Positions 1-6,767 of a stretch of DNA of 64,000 nucleotides are shown here, in pieces (within the stretch, counting starts at the first letter, position 1; each line of letters starts with the position of its first letter). The DNA comes from a virus. The stretch spans positions 1-64,000 of the IMG/VR virus record IMGVR_UViG_3300031857_000120; one strand, given 5' to 3'. The position numbers and the translations under genes were made by a program. The notes beneath the pieces are model-generated. The model saw only the letters and a program-made list of their open reading frames with translations, had not been told where the DNA came from and did not search any database.

Positions 1-2188
1 TATAAATGTCCGATGAAGAATGATATTTTCGAACATCAGATGCTGTCCTTGGAAAAGCGATAGATTCTGGAGGAAGTGTCTTGAATTCACGGCGACATTG
101 TTCGATAAATTCAATAACCTCATCTTCAGTTCCGTTCATCATGAGTTTTAGACCATCCTTAATCATCTGACGGCAAGGAGCAGGTGTAGAAGACTTCACT
201 GCTTCAATGCCCATCATCTTCAGTTTGGGTTCATTGTATTGAACACCCTCACTGTTCCATACGTTGAGAATGTATCGCTTCTTTGCGGTCCAAATACCAC
301 GTTCAGCGATATTCTCACGCTTCATCTGCATTTTTTGTTCATATGCCGAAACGTAATCCGCAAGTTCCTGATAACTGGATTCGATGAATGGTTCCAACTT
401 GTCGTGACAGATCTTATCAAGTATGGAAACAATCGCTGCTTTATCGTCAGACTTATTACCAAAAAATTTAGTAACAAGAGGTCCCATATTAAGATAGATT
501 GAATCGGTATCCGATGCAATAACATAGTCTACTTCTTCAGTTTGCAAAAGTTTATTTAGATATGTATTTACTTTATTCTCAATCCAACGAATAGAGACTT
601 GCCCAGAGAGTGTAATCGCTTCTGCGTTTGCGAGTTTGTAATATCTAAAATACTGGTTACCAATAGCGCCATAAGCAGAGTTCAATTGGATCTTGCGAGC
701 CATCTGAATGTTGTTGCATCTTGCAATTTCCTTTTCAAGATCCTTTGTCTTTTTCTTTTCATACTCCTGCTTTGCTGCAAGCATTTTCTTCTTAAAGATA
801 GTTCGATCCTTATAGATCTTTTCCATCAGTTCTGGAAGAAAACCACGAACATCTTTGCGGAACATAGCACCATTAGCACAAACGGCATAGTCCTTATACA
901 ACTCAAAAGTAAGATCTTGATTAAGAATCTTATCTACAGTAGCAGAAGGATGCCTTTCGTCCAGAAGAGTTTCTGGTGATATGTTGTATTGCATAATCAG
1001 GTGAGGATATAGTGAGTTCAAGTCAAAACTCACAACCCAGTCATACTTTCCAGGAATCGGTTCCTTCACATAGGCACCAGCATACTTAGAATCCTTATCA
1101 GAACGTTCCTTTGGGGGAATAACGATATTCCTTTGCTTCAGATAGTTGTAAATAATGGTATCCCACATACGGACTTGTGAGAATACATCAGCATAGTTTG
1201 CCTTAGCGTCATAAGCCATAGTGACGGCAAGTTCAATAAGTTTCATCTTGTCTTCCATACGGTCAACAAGTTCCACGTCAATGATGTTGTACTCTACAAA
1301 CTTTTGCCAACCGTGCGTATAAAAGTCCTTGAAAGTATCAAATTCACTGTGATCCAGTTTTTTCTTACCAAGTTCTACACTTGCAATGTAATCTAGACGA
1401 TACGATTCCTGTGCTTTATACGTGAACTTTTTATAAAGCTGAAGATAATCAAGTTGAGTGATACCACCAACATCATAGGAAATGTGTTTGCGACCAGCAA
1501 TAAAAGTTTCTCTTTCAGTAACTAGACCCCAAGGTGATAGTCTTTTCATCAACTTTTCACCAAGAATTCTATCAATACGTCTTACTAGGTAAGGAATATC
1601 ATACAGTTCACTGTTCCACCCAGTTACAACTTCTGGAGTATTTTGCTCAATCATCCACCAGTTGATAAAATCATCCAGCAACTCATACTCTGTCCTAAAA
1701 CCCTTATAGATCACATTATCTTGTTTATTTGAAAATGAACCCTTACCCCAAGTACGAATTTGTTTAGTTGCATAGTCCTGGATAGTAATAAGAAGTACTT
1801 CCTCAGCAGCAGATTCTACATCAGGAAATCCATTCTCCGATGCAACCTCAATGTCCAATGTTGTGATTTTGATTTTATTTGTATCAAACTTAATCTCCTC
1901 TTCAGGATACATCTCAGAAATATACTGGTAAATATATCCAGTATTTCCATAGATTTTAAAGTTTTCTACCCCCTCATACTTTTTGATGAACTCACGACAG
2001 TCACGAACACATCCTGGTTGAACTGCCTCCACATAATCACCAGTCAGAGTTTGATATTTGGTTTTTTTGTTTGCGGGGACAAAAAGGGTCGGGTTGAACT
2101 TCTCACGAGTCATGAAGTGTTTACCATCTTCATAACCACGAACCAAGAAGTGGTCCCCGACCATTTGGACGTTTGTATAAAAGCGCAT
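1..2188 (-). CDS. 43: DNA polymerase gp43, family B (3' end outside window)
   Basis: Replicative family B polymerase with a 3'-5' proofreading exonuclease, the catalytic core of the T4-type replisome. The frame is open from the ATG at 2186-2188 to the window edge, giving 729 codons; the C-terminus lies outside. Exonuclease motif I (D112-I-E114) falls at the same residue numbers as in T4. Polymerase motif A DLNSLYP begins at D389, motif B with NSAYG begins at N503, and the catalytic motif C DTDS is at 560-563. I saw no stop codon or intron-like break between the exonuclease and palm motifs. The start overlaps the preceding stop as TAATG, so translation is probably coupled to the small gene upstream. 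Identity is very secure; only the end is unknown. Confidence 0.98.
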   Translation of the reverse strand, partial: MRFYTNVQMVGDHFLVRGYEDGKHFMTREKFNPTLFVPANKKTKYQTLTGDYVEAVQPGCVRDCREFIKKYEGVENFKIYGNTGYIYQYISEMYPEEEIKFDTNKIKITTLDIEVASENGFPDVESAAEEVLLITIQDYATKQIRTWGKGSFSNKQDNVIYKGFRTEYELLDDFINWWMIEQNTPEVVTGWNSELYDIPYLVRRIDRILGEKLMKRLSPWGLVTERETFIAGRKHISYDVGGITQLDYLQLYKKFTYKAQESYRLDYIASVELGKKKLDHSEFDTFKDFYTHGWQKFVEYNIIDVELVDRMEDKMKLIELAVTMAYDAKANYADVFSQVRMWDTIIYNYLKQRNIVIPPKERSDKDSKYAGAYVKEPIPGKYDWVVSFDLNSLYPHLIMQYNISPETLLDERHPSATVDKILNQDLTFELYKDYAVCANGAMFRKDVRGFLPELMEKIYKDRTIFKKKMLAAKQEYEKKKTKDLEKEIARCNNIQMARKIQLNSAYGAIGNQYFRYYKLANAEAITLSGQVSIRWIENKVNTYLNKLLQTEEVDYVIASDTDSIYLNMGPLVTKFFGNKSDDKAAIVSILDKICHDKLEPFIESSYQELADYVSAYEQKMQMKRENIAERGIWTAKKRYILNVWNSEGVQYNEPKLKMMGIEAVKSSTPAPCRQMIKDGLKLMMNGTEDEVIEFIEQCRREFKTLPPESIAFPRTASDVRKYHSSSDIY

Positions 2189-2442
2189 TATGCTGTTAGT
2201 TCAAGATACTTTTCAATAACTTCTTCTGTTGGGTCTGCGATGGTTAGAATATCTTCCGACCGAATCATTAATTCTCTCTGATTTGTTGCCTTTGGCCAAG
2301 GAATCATATCATCAATTGTCTTGAATAGATATGGGTTAATCAACCTACAGTTTGGATCACCTAACTGAGCATCAACCTCAATAACCTCACTGATAATAAC
2401 ATTATCAACGTCCATTAGCAAGCACTTAATCGACTTGTCCAT
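2188..2442 (-). CDS. Small Sm-like fold candidate, paralogue A (84 aa)
   Basis: Function unknown. ATG start with a good ribosome site (AGGAG) eight bases upstream. The protein opens with SIKCLL, has a central GDP..RLINP segment, then a PW pair and an EDILTIADP..EVIEKY tail. The same order (SIK start, NP or NKP, PW, a hydrophobic I(V/L)TI or IITM strand, then a short helix ending in Y) recurs in the gene directly upstream (2426-2740) and in the gene at 19040-19468. I infer three paralogues with a small beta-barrel resembling Sm/LSm proteins, which would suggest RNA binding. The fold is inference from pattern only. It overlaps its upstream paralogue by 17 bases and gp43 by one base, so it is probably co-translated with the polymerase. 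Confidence 0.8.
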   Translation of the reverse strand: MDKSIKCLLMDVDNVIISEVIEVDAQLGDPNCRLINPYLFKTIDDMIPWPKATNQRELMIRSEDILTIADPTEEVIEKYLELTA

Positions 2443-2740
2443 TTACTTTCTCCTGATACATTTCAATAATAGAATTTAGTGGTTCAACAATAGTTACAAT
2501 CCAGTCTGGAGTGACGAGAACATCTTCATCTTCGGTCAACAGAATCCATGGAGACAATGTAATCTCTACATTTCTATCATCAATAGCATTCTCATCTTCA
2601 GTAAGAAGAAGAGTTCTATTCACCTGAACCTTATGTGGTTTATTGAAAACGTAACCACGGACGCTATCTTCAGATACAAGTTCTTTTATATCAGAAACAA
2701 CTTGTTCACCAGACTTCAATAATACAAGTTTGATTGACAT
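2426..2740 (-). CDS. Small Sm-like fold candidate, paralogue B (104 aa)
   Basis: Function unknown. ATG start preceded by GAGGAG. It begins MSIKLVLLKSGEQVVSDI, then has a NKPHKVQV strand, a longer acidic loop, LSPWILL, and ends with WIVTIVEPLNSIIEMYQ. These blocks line up with paralogue A downstream and paralogue C at 19040-19468. The gene lies after the terminator at 2774-2815 and starts the final unit leading to gp43. A weak TAGAAT hexamer (minus strand, 2763-2768) could be its -10, but I give that little weight. It may be a small RNA- or protein-binding barrel; nothing in the sequence shows a catalytic site. Confidence 0.8.
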   Translation of the reverse strand: MSIKLVLLKSGEQVVSDIKELVSEDSVRGYVFNKPHKVQVNRTLLLTEDENAIDDRNVEITLSPWILLTEDEDVLVTPDWIVTIVEPLNSIIEMYQEKVNGQVD

Positions 2741-2773
2741 TAATTACTCAACTCCTCAAGTCATTCTACCAAT

Positions 2774-2815
2774 AAAAAGGGGAGGTGTCAACTGGATTGT
2801 GCCAGTTACCTCCCC
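2774..2815 (-). terminator. Rho-independent terminator after hsp20
   Basis: On the minus strand GGGGAGGT pairs with ACCTCCCC, with an inner CTGG/CCAG extension, followed by TTTTT. It closes the hsp20 unit and separates it from the Sm-like/gp43 unit. Confidence 0.88.
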
Positions 2816-2842
2816 GTCTGCGCCGACGATATTCGATACTAT

Positions 2843-3277
2843 TTAGAGATAGTCCTTACGTGCGTGATGTTCTGGAACTACTTTCCCAAGTACGATCCGT
2901 AGAAGTCCGTCTTCGAATACAACTTCCCCGACTTCTGTGTCGTCGGATAGAGTCCACGCTCGTTTAAAACTTCTGCTAGCCACTCCCTTGTGGATAAACG
3001 TCCGTTCCGAGTCGGCATCCACTTTTTGTCCTTCGACAAAAAGCTTTCCATATTCCGTGAAAACATTGACTTCTCCTTTCTTAAAACCTGCGAGTGCAAT
3101 TTCTAAATGCGACTCTACGTTATTTACCTGAATAAGGTTATAAGGTGGATAATTTGTTGAAGTTTCGTGAAGATTAAAGATACGATCAAAGTATTCATCC
3201 ATACCAATACTGTTTCTTGTGATCCTTTCCATCAGGGCAGGAAGATCCGCAGCAGTATACCTTGTGAGGTTGGTCAT
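2843..3277 (-). CDS. hsp20: Small heat-shock protein, Hsp20/alpha-crystallin family
   Basis: ATP-independent chaperone that holds unfolding proteins, typical of marine T4-like cyanophages. The 144-residue protein has a variable N-terminus with a DEYFDRIF segment and an alpha-crystallin domain from about residue 45, including the family strand FEDGLLRIVL near the end. A clear C-terminal I-x-I anchoring motif is not visible. It is a one-gene unit: a TATAAT -10 lies at 3338-3343, AAAGGAG precedes the ATG, and a terminator follows at 2774-2815. The role in infection, perhaps in virion assembly or host stress, is inferred from the family. Confidence 0.93.
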   Translation of the reverse strand: MTNLTRYTAADLPALMERITRNSIGMDEYFDRIFNLHETSTNYPPYNLIQVNNVESHLEIALAGFKKGEVNVFTEYGKLFVEGQKVDADSERTFIHKGVASRSFKRAWTLSDDTEVGEVVFEDGLLRIVLGKVVPEHHARKDYL

Positions 3278-3337
3278 TATAGTAGCTCCTTTAAAAGCGA
3301 GTTTGTGTTGTGTGGACCCTTACGGCATCCACTACTA

Positions 3338-3343
3338 ATTATA
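3338..3343 (-). promoter_or_regulatory. TATAAT -10 element for hsp20
   Basis: TATAAT on the minus strand in the context CTTGTATAATTAG, 12 bases downstream of the regA terminator T-run and 60 bases before the hsp20 ATG. No convincing -35 is visible. The same terminator-then-TATAAT layout occurs at 11369 and 13768. Confidence 0.65.
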
Positions 3344-3354
3344 CAAGAAAACAT

Positions 3355-3377
3355 AAAAAAGGGAGTGTTGAACTCCC
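3355..3377 (-). terminator. Rho-independent terminator after regA
   Basis: Minus strand GGGAGT, loop, ACTCCC, then TTTTTT, starting eight bases past the regA stop. It ends the long MoxR-gp45-gp44-gp62-regA operon. Confidence 0.85.
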
Positions 3378-3384
3378 TACAGAA

Positions 3385-3825
3385 TCATTCGGTTTCTTCT
3401 GCTCTCTTCTTCTTAGAACCAATGTTGTACTTGGTTTCCAGAATCCAGTCACCCTTGTCCTTATAAGCAAGAACTTTGATTTGATTCAGTGGAGCAATGT
3501 CTTGAATCTTAGTAACATCCACAATCTCAATCAAACCCCAGTCAGCAAGAAGTTGGGCAATACGATTGCGACGCTGGACATCATTCGCAGTAAGGTTTGC
3601 GTGCTTACCATCAAGGGCAAACAGTTCCTTAAAGTGAACCAGATAGTATCTGCCTTGCTTATGAAGAATATGGCAAGACTGATAGATTTTCTTTTCTTTT
3701 CTTGAAGCGACTCCAATACGAGTCAAAGTTTCACGCACTTTCAAAAAGTCGTCTGGTTCGTTAAGAACCACTTCAACCATTTGTTCAGGCGACCACTTCA
3801 CTTCAGGTTCTTGAACGACACTCAT
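3385..3825 (-). CDS. regA: RegA translational repressor
   Basis: RNA-binding protein that represses translation of early phage mRNAs, in T4 including genes of the clamp loader and regA itself. The body matches T4 RegA closely: DFLKVRETLTRIG, then KIYQSCHILHKQGRYYLVHF, then LLADWGLIEIV. At 146 residues it is longer than T4 RegA (122), with about 15 extra residues at the N-terminus and a basic/acidic tail. The ATG overlaps the gp62 stop as ATGA, the same gene order as T4 (44, 62, regA). It is the last gene before the terminator at 3355. Confidence 0.97.
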   Translation of the reverse strand: MSVVQEPEVKWSPEQMVEVVLNEPDDFLKVRETLTRIGVASRKEKKIYQSCHILHKQGRYYLVHFKELFALDGKHANLTANDVQRRNRIAQLLADWGLIEIVDVTKIQDIAPLNQIKVLAYKDKGDWILETKYNIGSKKKRAEETE

Positions 3826-4202
3826 TTTGTTCCTCCAGTTTCAAATTTCGATTTAATAAAATTAAGTTGTTCTTCTGTAAGAATCCTCAAAGCTTGTTTT
3901 GCCTTTTCATTACTATAACCATAATAACGTTTGACATAATCAAGATCTTTGATTTTATCTTGTCGGAGCCAGGGAGAAAATCTCTTCTTTTTCCTCAGAC
4001 TATTTAGATAAAAATCATATTGCAGTTTTTTGGGGAGGAAATGATACCTGTTGAGTTCATTAGCAAACAACACAGAATCCAAGTGCCCAGAGAAACAACG
4101 GTTGATAATATAAGGAGGATATTCCTTCTCAAGTGAAGGGTCTTCGTCAATCAGATTCTCTTTCGTCTGATTGATCGAGTTTAACCAGTCCTTCAATTCC
4201 AT
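3822..4202 (-). CDS. 62: Clamp loader small subunit gp62
   Basis: Small subunit of the clamp loader, which works with gp44 to place the gp45 ring on DNA. I place the start at the internal ATG (4200-4202) giving 126 residues beginning MELKDWLNSINQTKENLIDE, the usual style of cyanophage gp62, rather than at an upstream ATG that would add 18 unlikely residues. T4 gp62 is longer (187). Identification rests on the motif FSGHLDSVLFANELNR, gene position before regA, and an ATGA overlap with it. There is no good ribosome site of its own, and its first 56 bases lie inside the 3' end of the methylase gene, so it probably depends on translation through that gene. Confidence 0.9.
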   Translation of the reverse strand: MELKDWLNSINQTKENLIDEDPSLEKEYPPYIINRCFSGHLDSVLFANELNRYHFLPKKLQYDFYLNSLRKKKRFSPWLRQDKIKDLDYVKRYYGYSNEKAKQALRILTEEQLNFIKSKFETGGTK

Positions 4203-5019
4203 AATTAAAAAGTAGTAGTTCTTTACGTTTCTTTTGCTCTCGCATATATTCACCAACTGACCTCATTGTATAAGTAAGGTCAAACTCGGCAGCATTCCAA
4301 TTCTTAAAACGGTCTTTTACAAGTTGGTCAGAGTTGTAACTCACCAACTGATCCATATCGTTAGAGTCGCAGTCAGCAGCAAACTTATCGTGATCAAATC
4401 CTTTGTGCATTGATCCCTTGTTCCCATAGAGATTATCCTTAATATCGTAAGGAGGGTCAAGATACATAAACGCACCTTTGTTTCCATCCATCAGATAATC
4501 GTAGGAATAGTTAGTTATACGCCAATTTTCGATTATCTTAGAATACCCAGGCAACTTTTCAATCCCGCGCATACTGAAGTTGGATACGCTTGCCTGTTGT
4601 GAAAATGATGAACTCTCTGTGAGCCCACTAAAAGAGCACTTATTAACAACATAAAAAGCCACAGCACGCTCAATGCTAGGCACATCTTGGTCATTGACTT
4701 TCTCCTTGGAGGAAAGGAATAAATCTTTTGCTGACTCTGGTGTATTGTTTGATGTCTTTAACTCTACCAACCTATCTTTCATATCGACCCCAAACATCTG
4801 CAGTTGCTGCCAGAAGTTTACAAGGGGTTCGTATAAATCATTCACCCAAATATTTAACGAGGGATATTTCTTGGTGATATAAATCGCAACACTTCCTCCT
4901 CCAAGGAATGGTTCACGGAACTCATCATAGTTACGAAGGTCTGGAAAGTAAGATCCCATCTTTTCACAAGCACGGGACTTACCGCCTGGGTAGCGTAACG
5001 GTGTTTTAAGAGACTTCAT
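4147..5019 (-). CDS. dam: D12-class DNA adenine-N6 methyltransferase (Dam-like)
   Basis: Predicted to methylate adenine in DNA using S-adenosylmethionine. The 290-residue protein shows PLRYPGGK near the N-terminus, the SAM-binding FREPFLGGGS around residues 34-43, and the catalytic DPPY at 188-191, followed by a typical C-terminal KKRKELLLFNYG. These define the D12 class that includes E. coli Dam, M.DpnII and T4 Dam. The target is probably GATC by family, but this is not provable here. A strong GAGGAAA ribosome site precedes the ATG, which overlaps the nuclease-like gene upstream as ATGA. Its last 56 bases overlap gp62 in another frame. The methylase sits between the two clamp-loader genes, where T4 has none. 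Confidence 0.93.
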   Translation of the reverse strand: MKSLKTPLRYPGGKSRACEKMGSYFPDLRNYDEFREPFLGGGSVAIYITKKYPSLNIWVNDLYEPLVNFWQQLQMFGVDMKDRLVELKTSNNTPESAKDLFLSSKEKVNDQDVPSIERAVAFYVVNKCSFSGLTESSSFSQQASVSNFSMRGIEKLPGYSKIIENWRITNYSYDYLMDGNKGAFMYLDPPYDIKDNLYGNKGSMHKGFDHDKFAADCDSNDMDQLVSYNSDQLVKDRFKNWNAAEFDLTYTMRSVGEYMREQKKRKELLLFNYGIEGLVKLDQSDERESD

Positions 5020-5534
5020 ACTGTTTCCTCAATCAAATTATAAAGTTTAGTAGCGAAGTCTTCCTTCTCTACCGGAATTACATTCTTAGCAAGAAATGTA
5101 ATATCATCAAAATGAACTCTGAAAGAAATATTAGTGTCTTTGATGTTCGTATGCTTCATACAAGAATCCCAATCACAAATACCAATGGTATAAGTTTTAG
5201 TATCCCACAATAGCATATAATCAAAAGTTTTTTCAGGCAAACCTAAACTTTTACCTTGAAAATTTTTTAAAGTTATTTCTTTCGTCCACGGAATAGTTTT
5301 ACAAAAGAGACCATCCTTTCCCTTTGATTCGTAATAAAGATTATCAACCAGACCATAAAAGTCTCTACCATTTTCTTTATCACCAACATACTGAAGTTGA
5401 CCGCCACTATACTTAGCAATAGCAATCTCTTGAACTTCTGCTCGTAGAGGTCTAGTTTGATTTCTTTTTAGTCCATCAGTAGATTTAACTACACCAAAAA
5501 TAGAAGAAAAATCAAACAGTTTGGGATTGATCAT
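5016..5534 (-). CDS. Candidate PD-(D/E)XK nuclease paired with the methylase
   Basis: I do not recognise a named family. The 172-residue protein has an N-terminal helix with E33 and E36, then GRDFYGLVDNLYYESKGKDG with D58, D64, E69 and K71. That spacing resembles the D-(x)n-ExK core of PD-(D/E)XK restriction enzymes, followed by alternating hydrophobic strands (FDYMLLWD, YTIGICDWD). It is ATGA-coupled to the adenine methylase, the usual arrangement of a type II restriction-modification pair, so a restriction enzyme or methylation-linked nuclease is the working hypothesis. It could instead be a non-catalytic DNA-binding partner or another nuclease. The ribosome site is weak and the start overlaps the upstream gene by 23 bases. 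Confidence 0.85.
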   Translation of the reverse strand: MINPKLFDFSSIFGVVKSTDGLKRNQTRPLRAEVQEIAIAKYSGGQLQYVGDKENGRDFYGLVDNLYYESKGKDGLFCKTIPWTKEITLKNFQGKSLGLPEKTFDYMLLWDTKTYTIGICDWDSCMKHTNIKDTNISFRVHFDDITFLAKNVIPVEKEDFATKLYNLIEETV

Positions 5535-5730
5535 AATCTTTAGGGTGATACTTCAAGTATTCAAGGAAGGTCATTTTCATTTCCTTGTGAGTCATACCGC
5601 AATGTTTTGCGGCAGCAGGTAGAGTCATTTTAGCACGAAACAATGCTTCATTTGCTTCTTGGACATTTTCTGGTGTAGTCTTCACTTTTTCTTCTACCAA
5701 CTTACTCTTATCAATTTTAAGAAGTCCCAT
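5512..5730 (-). CDS. Conserved small phage protein (72 aa), HTH-like segment
   Basis: Function unknown. The protein begins MGLLKIDKSKLVEEKV, followed by an acidic helix, and then TLPAAAKHCGMTHKEMKMTF, which has the spacing of a helix-turn-helix (alanine-rich helix, G turn, recognition-like helix). Sequence-specific DNA binding is possible but unproven. The ATG overlaps the upstream stop as TAATG. It lies in the replication operon between the membrane protein and the nuclease-like gene. Confidence 0.82.
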   Translation of the reverse strand: MGLLKIDKSKLVEEKVKTTPENVQEANEALFRAKMTLPAAAKHCGMTHKEMKMTFLEYLKYHPKDYDQSQTV

Positions 5731-5945
5731 TACTCAAACTCCCTAGAAGCATTAAACTTTTTTGCGGGTGGTGTATAAGGAGGAATAACCTCACAAGTCA
5801 CATGAATATCAGCACCGTTGGTTGCCTCAGCCATTTGGCGATATCCAGACCCAACATAAATCTGTCCGCCAACTACGGCAACCGCCATAGCACCCCAGAA
5901 AATGTAATACCACTTGGACTTTACTTGATGTTGTTTGTTTTTCAT
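5730..5945 (-). CDS. Small single-pass membrane protein (71 aa)
   Basis: Function unknown. A lysine-rich cytoplasmic start (MKNKQHQVKSK) is followed by one hydrophobic segment, WYYIFWGAMAVAVVGGQIYV at residues 12-31, and a polar tail with a PPYTPPAKK stretch. This fits a type II or N-in inner-membrane anchor. Its ATG overlaps the stop of the HNH gene as ATGA. Because the last 17 bases of that HNH gene copy the gp44 3' end, this gene was probably ATGA-coupled directly to gp44 before the HNH cassette arrived. Confidence 0.85.
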   Translation of the reverse strand: MKNKQHQVKSKWYYIFWGAMAVAVVGGQIYVGSGYRQMAEATNGADIHVTCEVIPPYTPPAKKFNASREFE

Positions 5946-6463
5946 TTGAACTCACACTCCACTTGTTTTCTTCTATAATGATTTTGTAATGGTGTAACCC
6001 ATCTCAAATTATCAATAGAATTGTTTGAGGGATCATTATCAATATGGTCAATATATGCAGTGTCTCTTACCCACTGCTTGAAACACTCTGGGGCATCGTC
6101 CCATTCATCTATCAAAGAGTCTGGCGGATACCTATCGATTGGTTTCCATGTTTCCATTACTGCCCTGTGAATGTCTATACGAATTTTCGATGTAGTAAAG
6201 TTATATTTTTCTTGAATTAGTGTGCTGGTTCCTGCTGAATGTTCAAAATCTTCATAAAATCCTTTTGGAACACGACATGCGGTTGTTAAACATTTAAGAC
6301 GTTTTCTTCCACTCGCATAGTATTCAAAGTTTTGCGTATGGGTCATGAATTTATTTGATTTTGAACTGTATATCTCCCCCTCTTTAGAAACATAATATCC
6401 AGGAATCTCTTTCCCAAATCTAACCAGTGGTTTAAATCTTTCTTCACCAAAAATGTTCAACAT
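5942..6463 (-). CDS. NUMOD4-HNH homing endonuclease (173 aa)
   Basis: Predicted site-specific DNA endonuclease of the HNH family that spreads between phage genomes. Residues about 10-40 carry a NUMOD4-like segment (GKEIPGYYVSKEGEIYS), and the C-terminal HNH core reads YIDHIDNDPSNNSIDNLRWV with the key histidine at 140. A preceding IHRAVMETW helix is also typical. The last six residues VECEFK are identical, also at DNA level, to the last six of gp44. Together with the 67-residue gene upstream it sits between gp44 and the membrane protein and follows a late promoter not expected in an early operon. No group I intron was seen, so it is free-standing. Confidence 0.93.
   Translation of the reverse strand: MLNIFGEERFKPLVRFGKEIPGYYVSKEGEIYSSKSNKFMTHTQNFEYYASGRKRLKCLTTACRVPKGFYEDFEHSAGTSTLIQEKYNFTTSKIRIDIHRAVMETWKPIDRYPPDSLIDEWDDAPECFKQWVRDTAYIDHIDNDPSNNSIDNLRWVTPLQNHYRRKQVECEFK
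5946..5962. repeat. 17-bp direct repeat, left copy (HNH gene 3' end)
   Basis: TTGAACTCACACTCCAC is exactly repeated at 6772-6788. Here it encodes VECEF and part of K at the end of the HNH gene. The two copies bracket the HNH cassette 826 bases apart. Confidence 0.95.
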
Positions 6464-6465
6464 AA

Positions 6466-6669
6466 TCAGTTCCTCTCAATAAAGGAACGCATTTCTTCCG
6501 CAAGTCTATGAATTTCTTCATCACTAGGGTAGATTGGATAATTACCAGGATCTTCTCCTTTATCAAGGAGAATATTGTAGCGATTTTCTTCCGCATTGTA
6601 GCGGTTTACAAGACGACTTTCTGCCTGCTGGAGAAGTTCCCAGCGCAGGTCGTATGGATTGCGAGCCAT
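6466..6669 (-). CDS. Small charged phage protein (67 aa)
   Basis: Function unknown. It starts MARNPYDLRWELLQQAESRL and is predicted mainly helical, ending in an amphipathic helix (EEIHRLAEEMRSFIERN). Small proteins with the NPYDLRW opening are, from memory, common in T4-like phages without assigned function. It is the first gene after the late promoter at 6756-6763 and is closely followed by the HNH gene, so it may be part of the inserted segment. No good ribosome site is visible before its ATG. Confidence 0.85.
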   Translation of the reverse strand: MARNPYDLRWELLQQAESRLVNRYNAEENRYNILLDKGEDPGNYPIYPSDEEIHRLAEEMRSFIERN

Positions 6670-6755
6670 AGTTTTATTAAAATAGTATGTGTTTGATTTG
6701 TGTTTGTGTGTCTGTGTGTAAGATATACCTTACGCGACTAACATCAAATCTGTTT

Positions 6756-6763
6756 TATTTATA
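6756..6763 (-). promoter_or_regulatory. Late promoter TATAAATA inside the early operon
   Basis: A perfect TATAAATA on the minus strand, five bases past the gp44 stop and 87 bases before the 67-residue gene. It is the canonical T4-type late -10 recognised by gp55, and the only perfect one within the replication operon. Confidence 0.75.
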
Positions 6764-6767
6764 TCAC

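Noticed and set aside
1-2188. Intron or intein in gp43
   Set aside because: Exonuclease and palm motifs follow each other at normal distances with no extra domain or frame break in the visible part.
4147-5534. GATC depletion as proof of a GATC-cutting restriction pair
   Set aside because: GATC is common throughout the window, so depletion is not seen; this neither proves nor excludes a restriction role.
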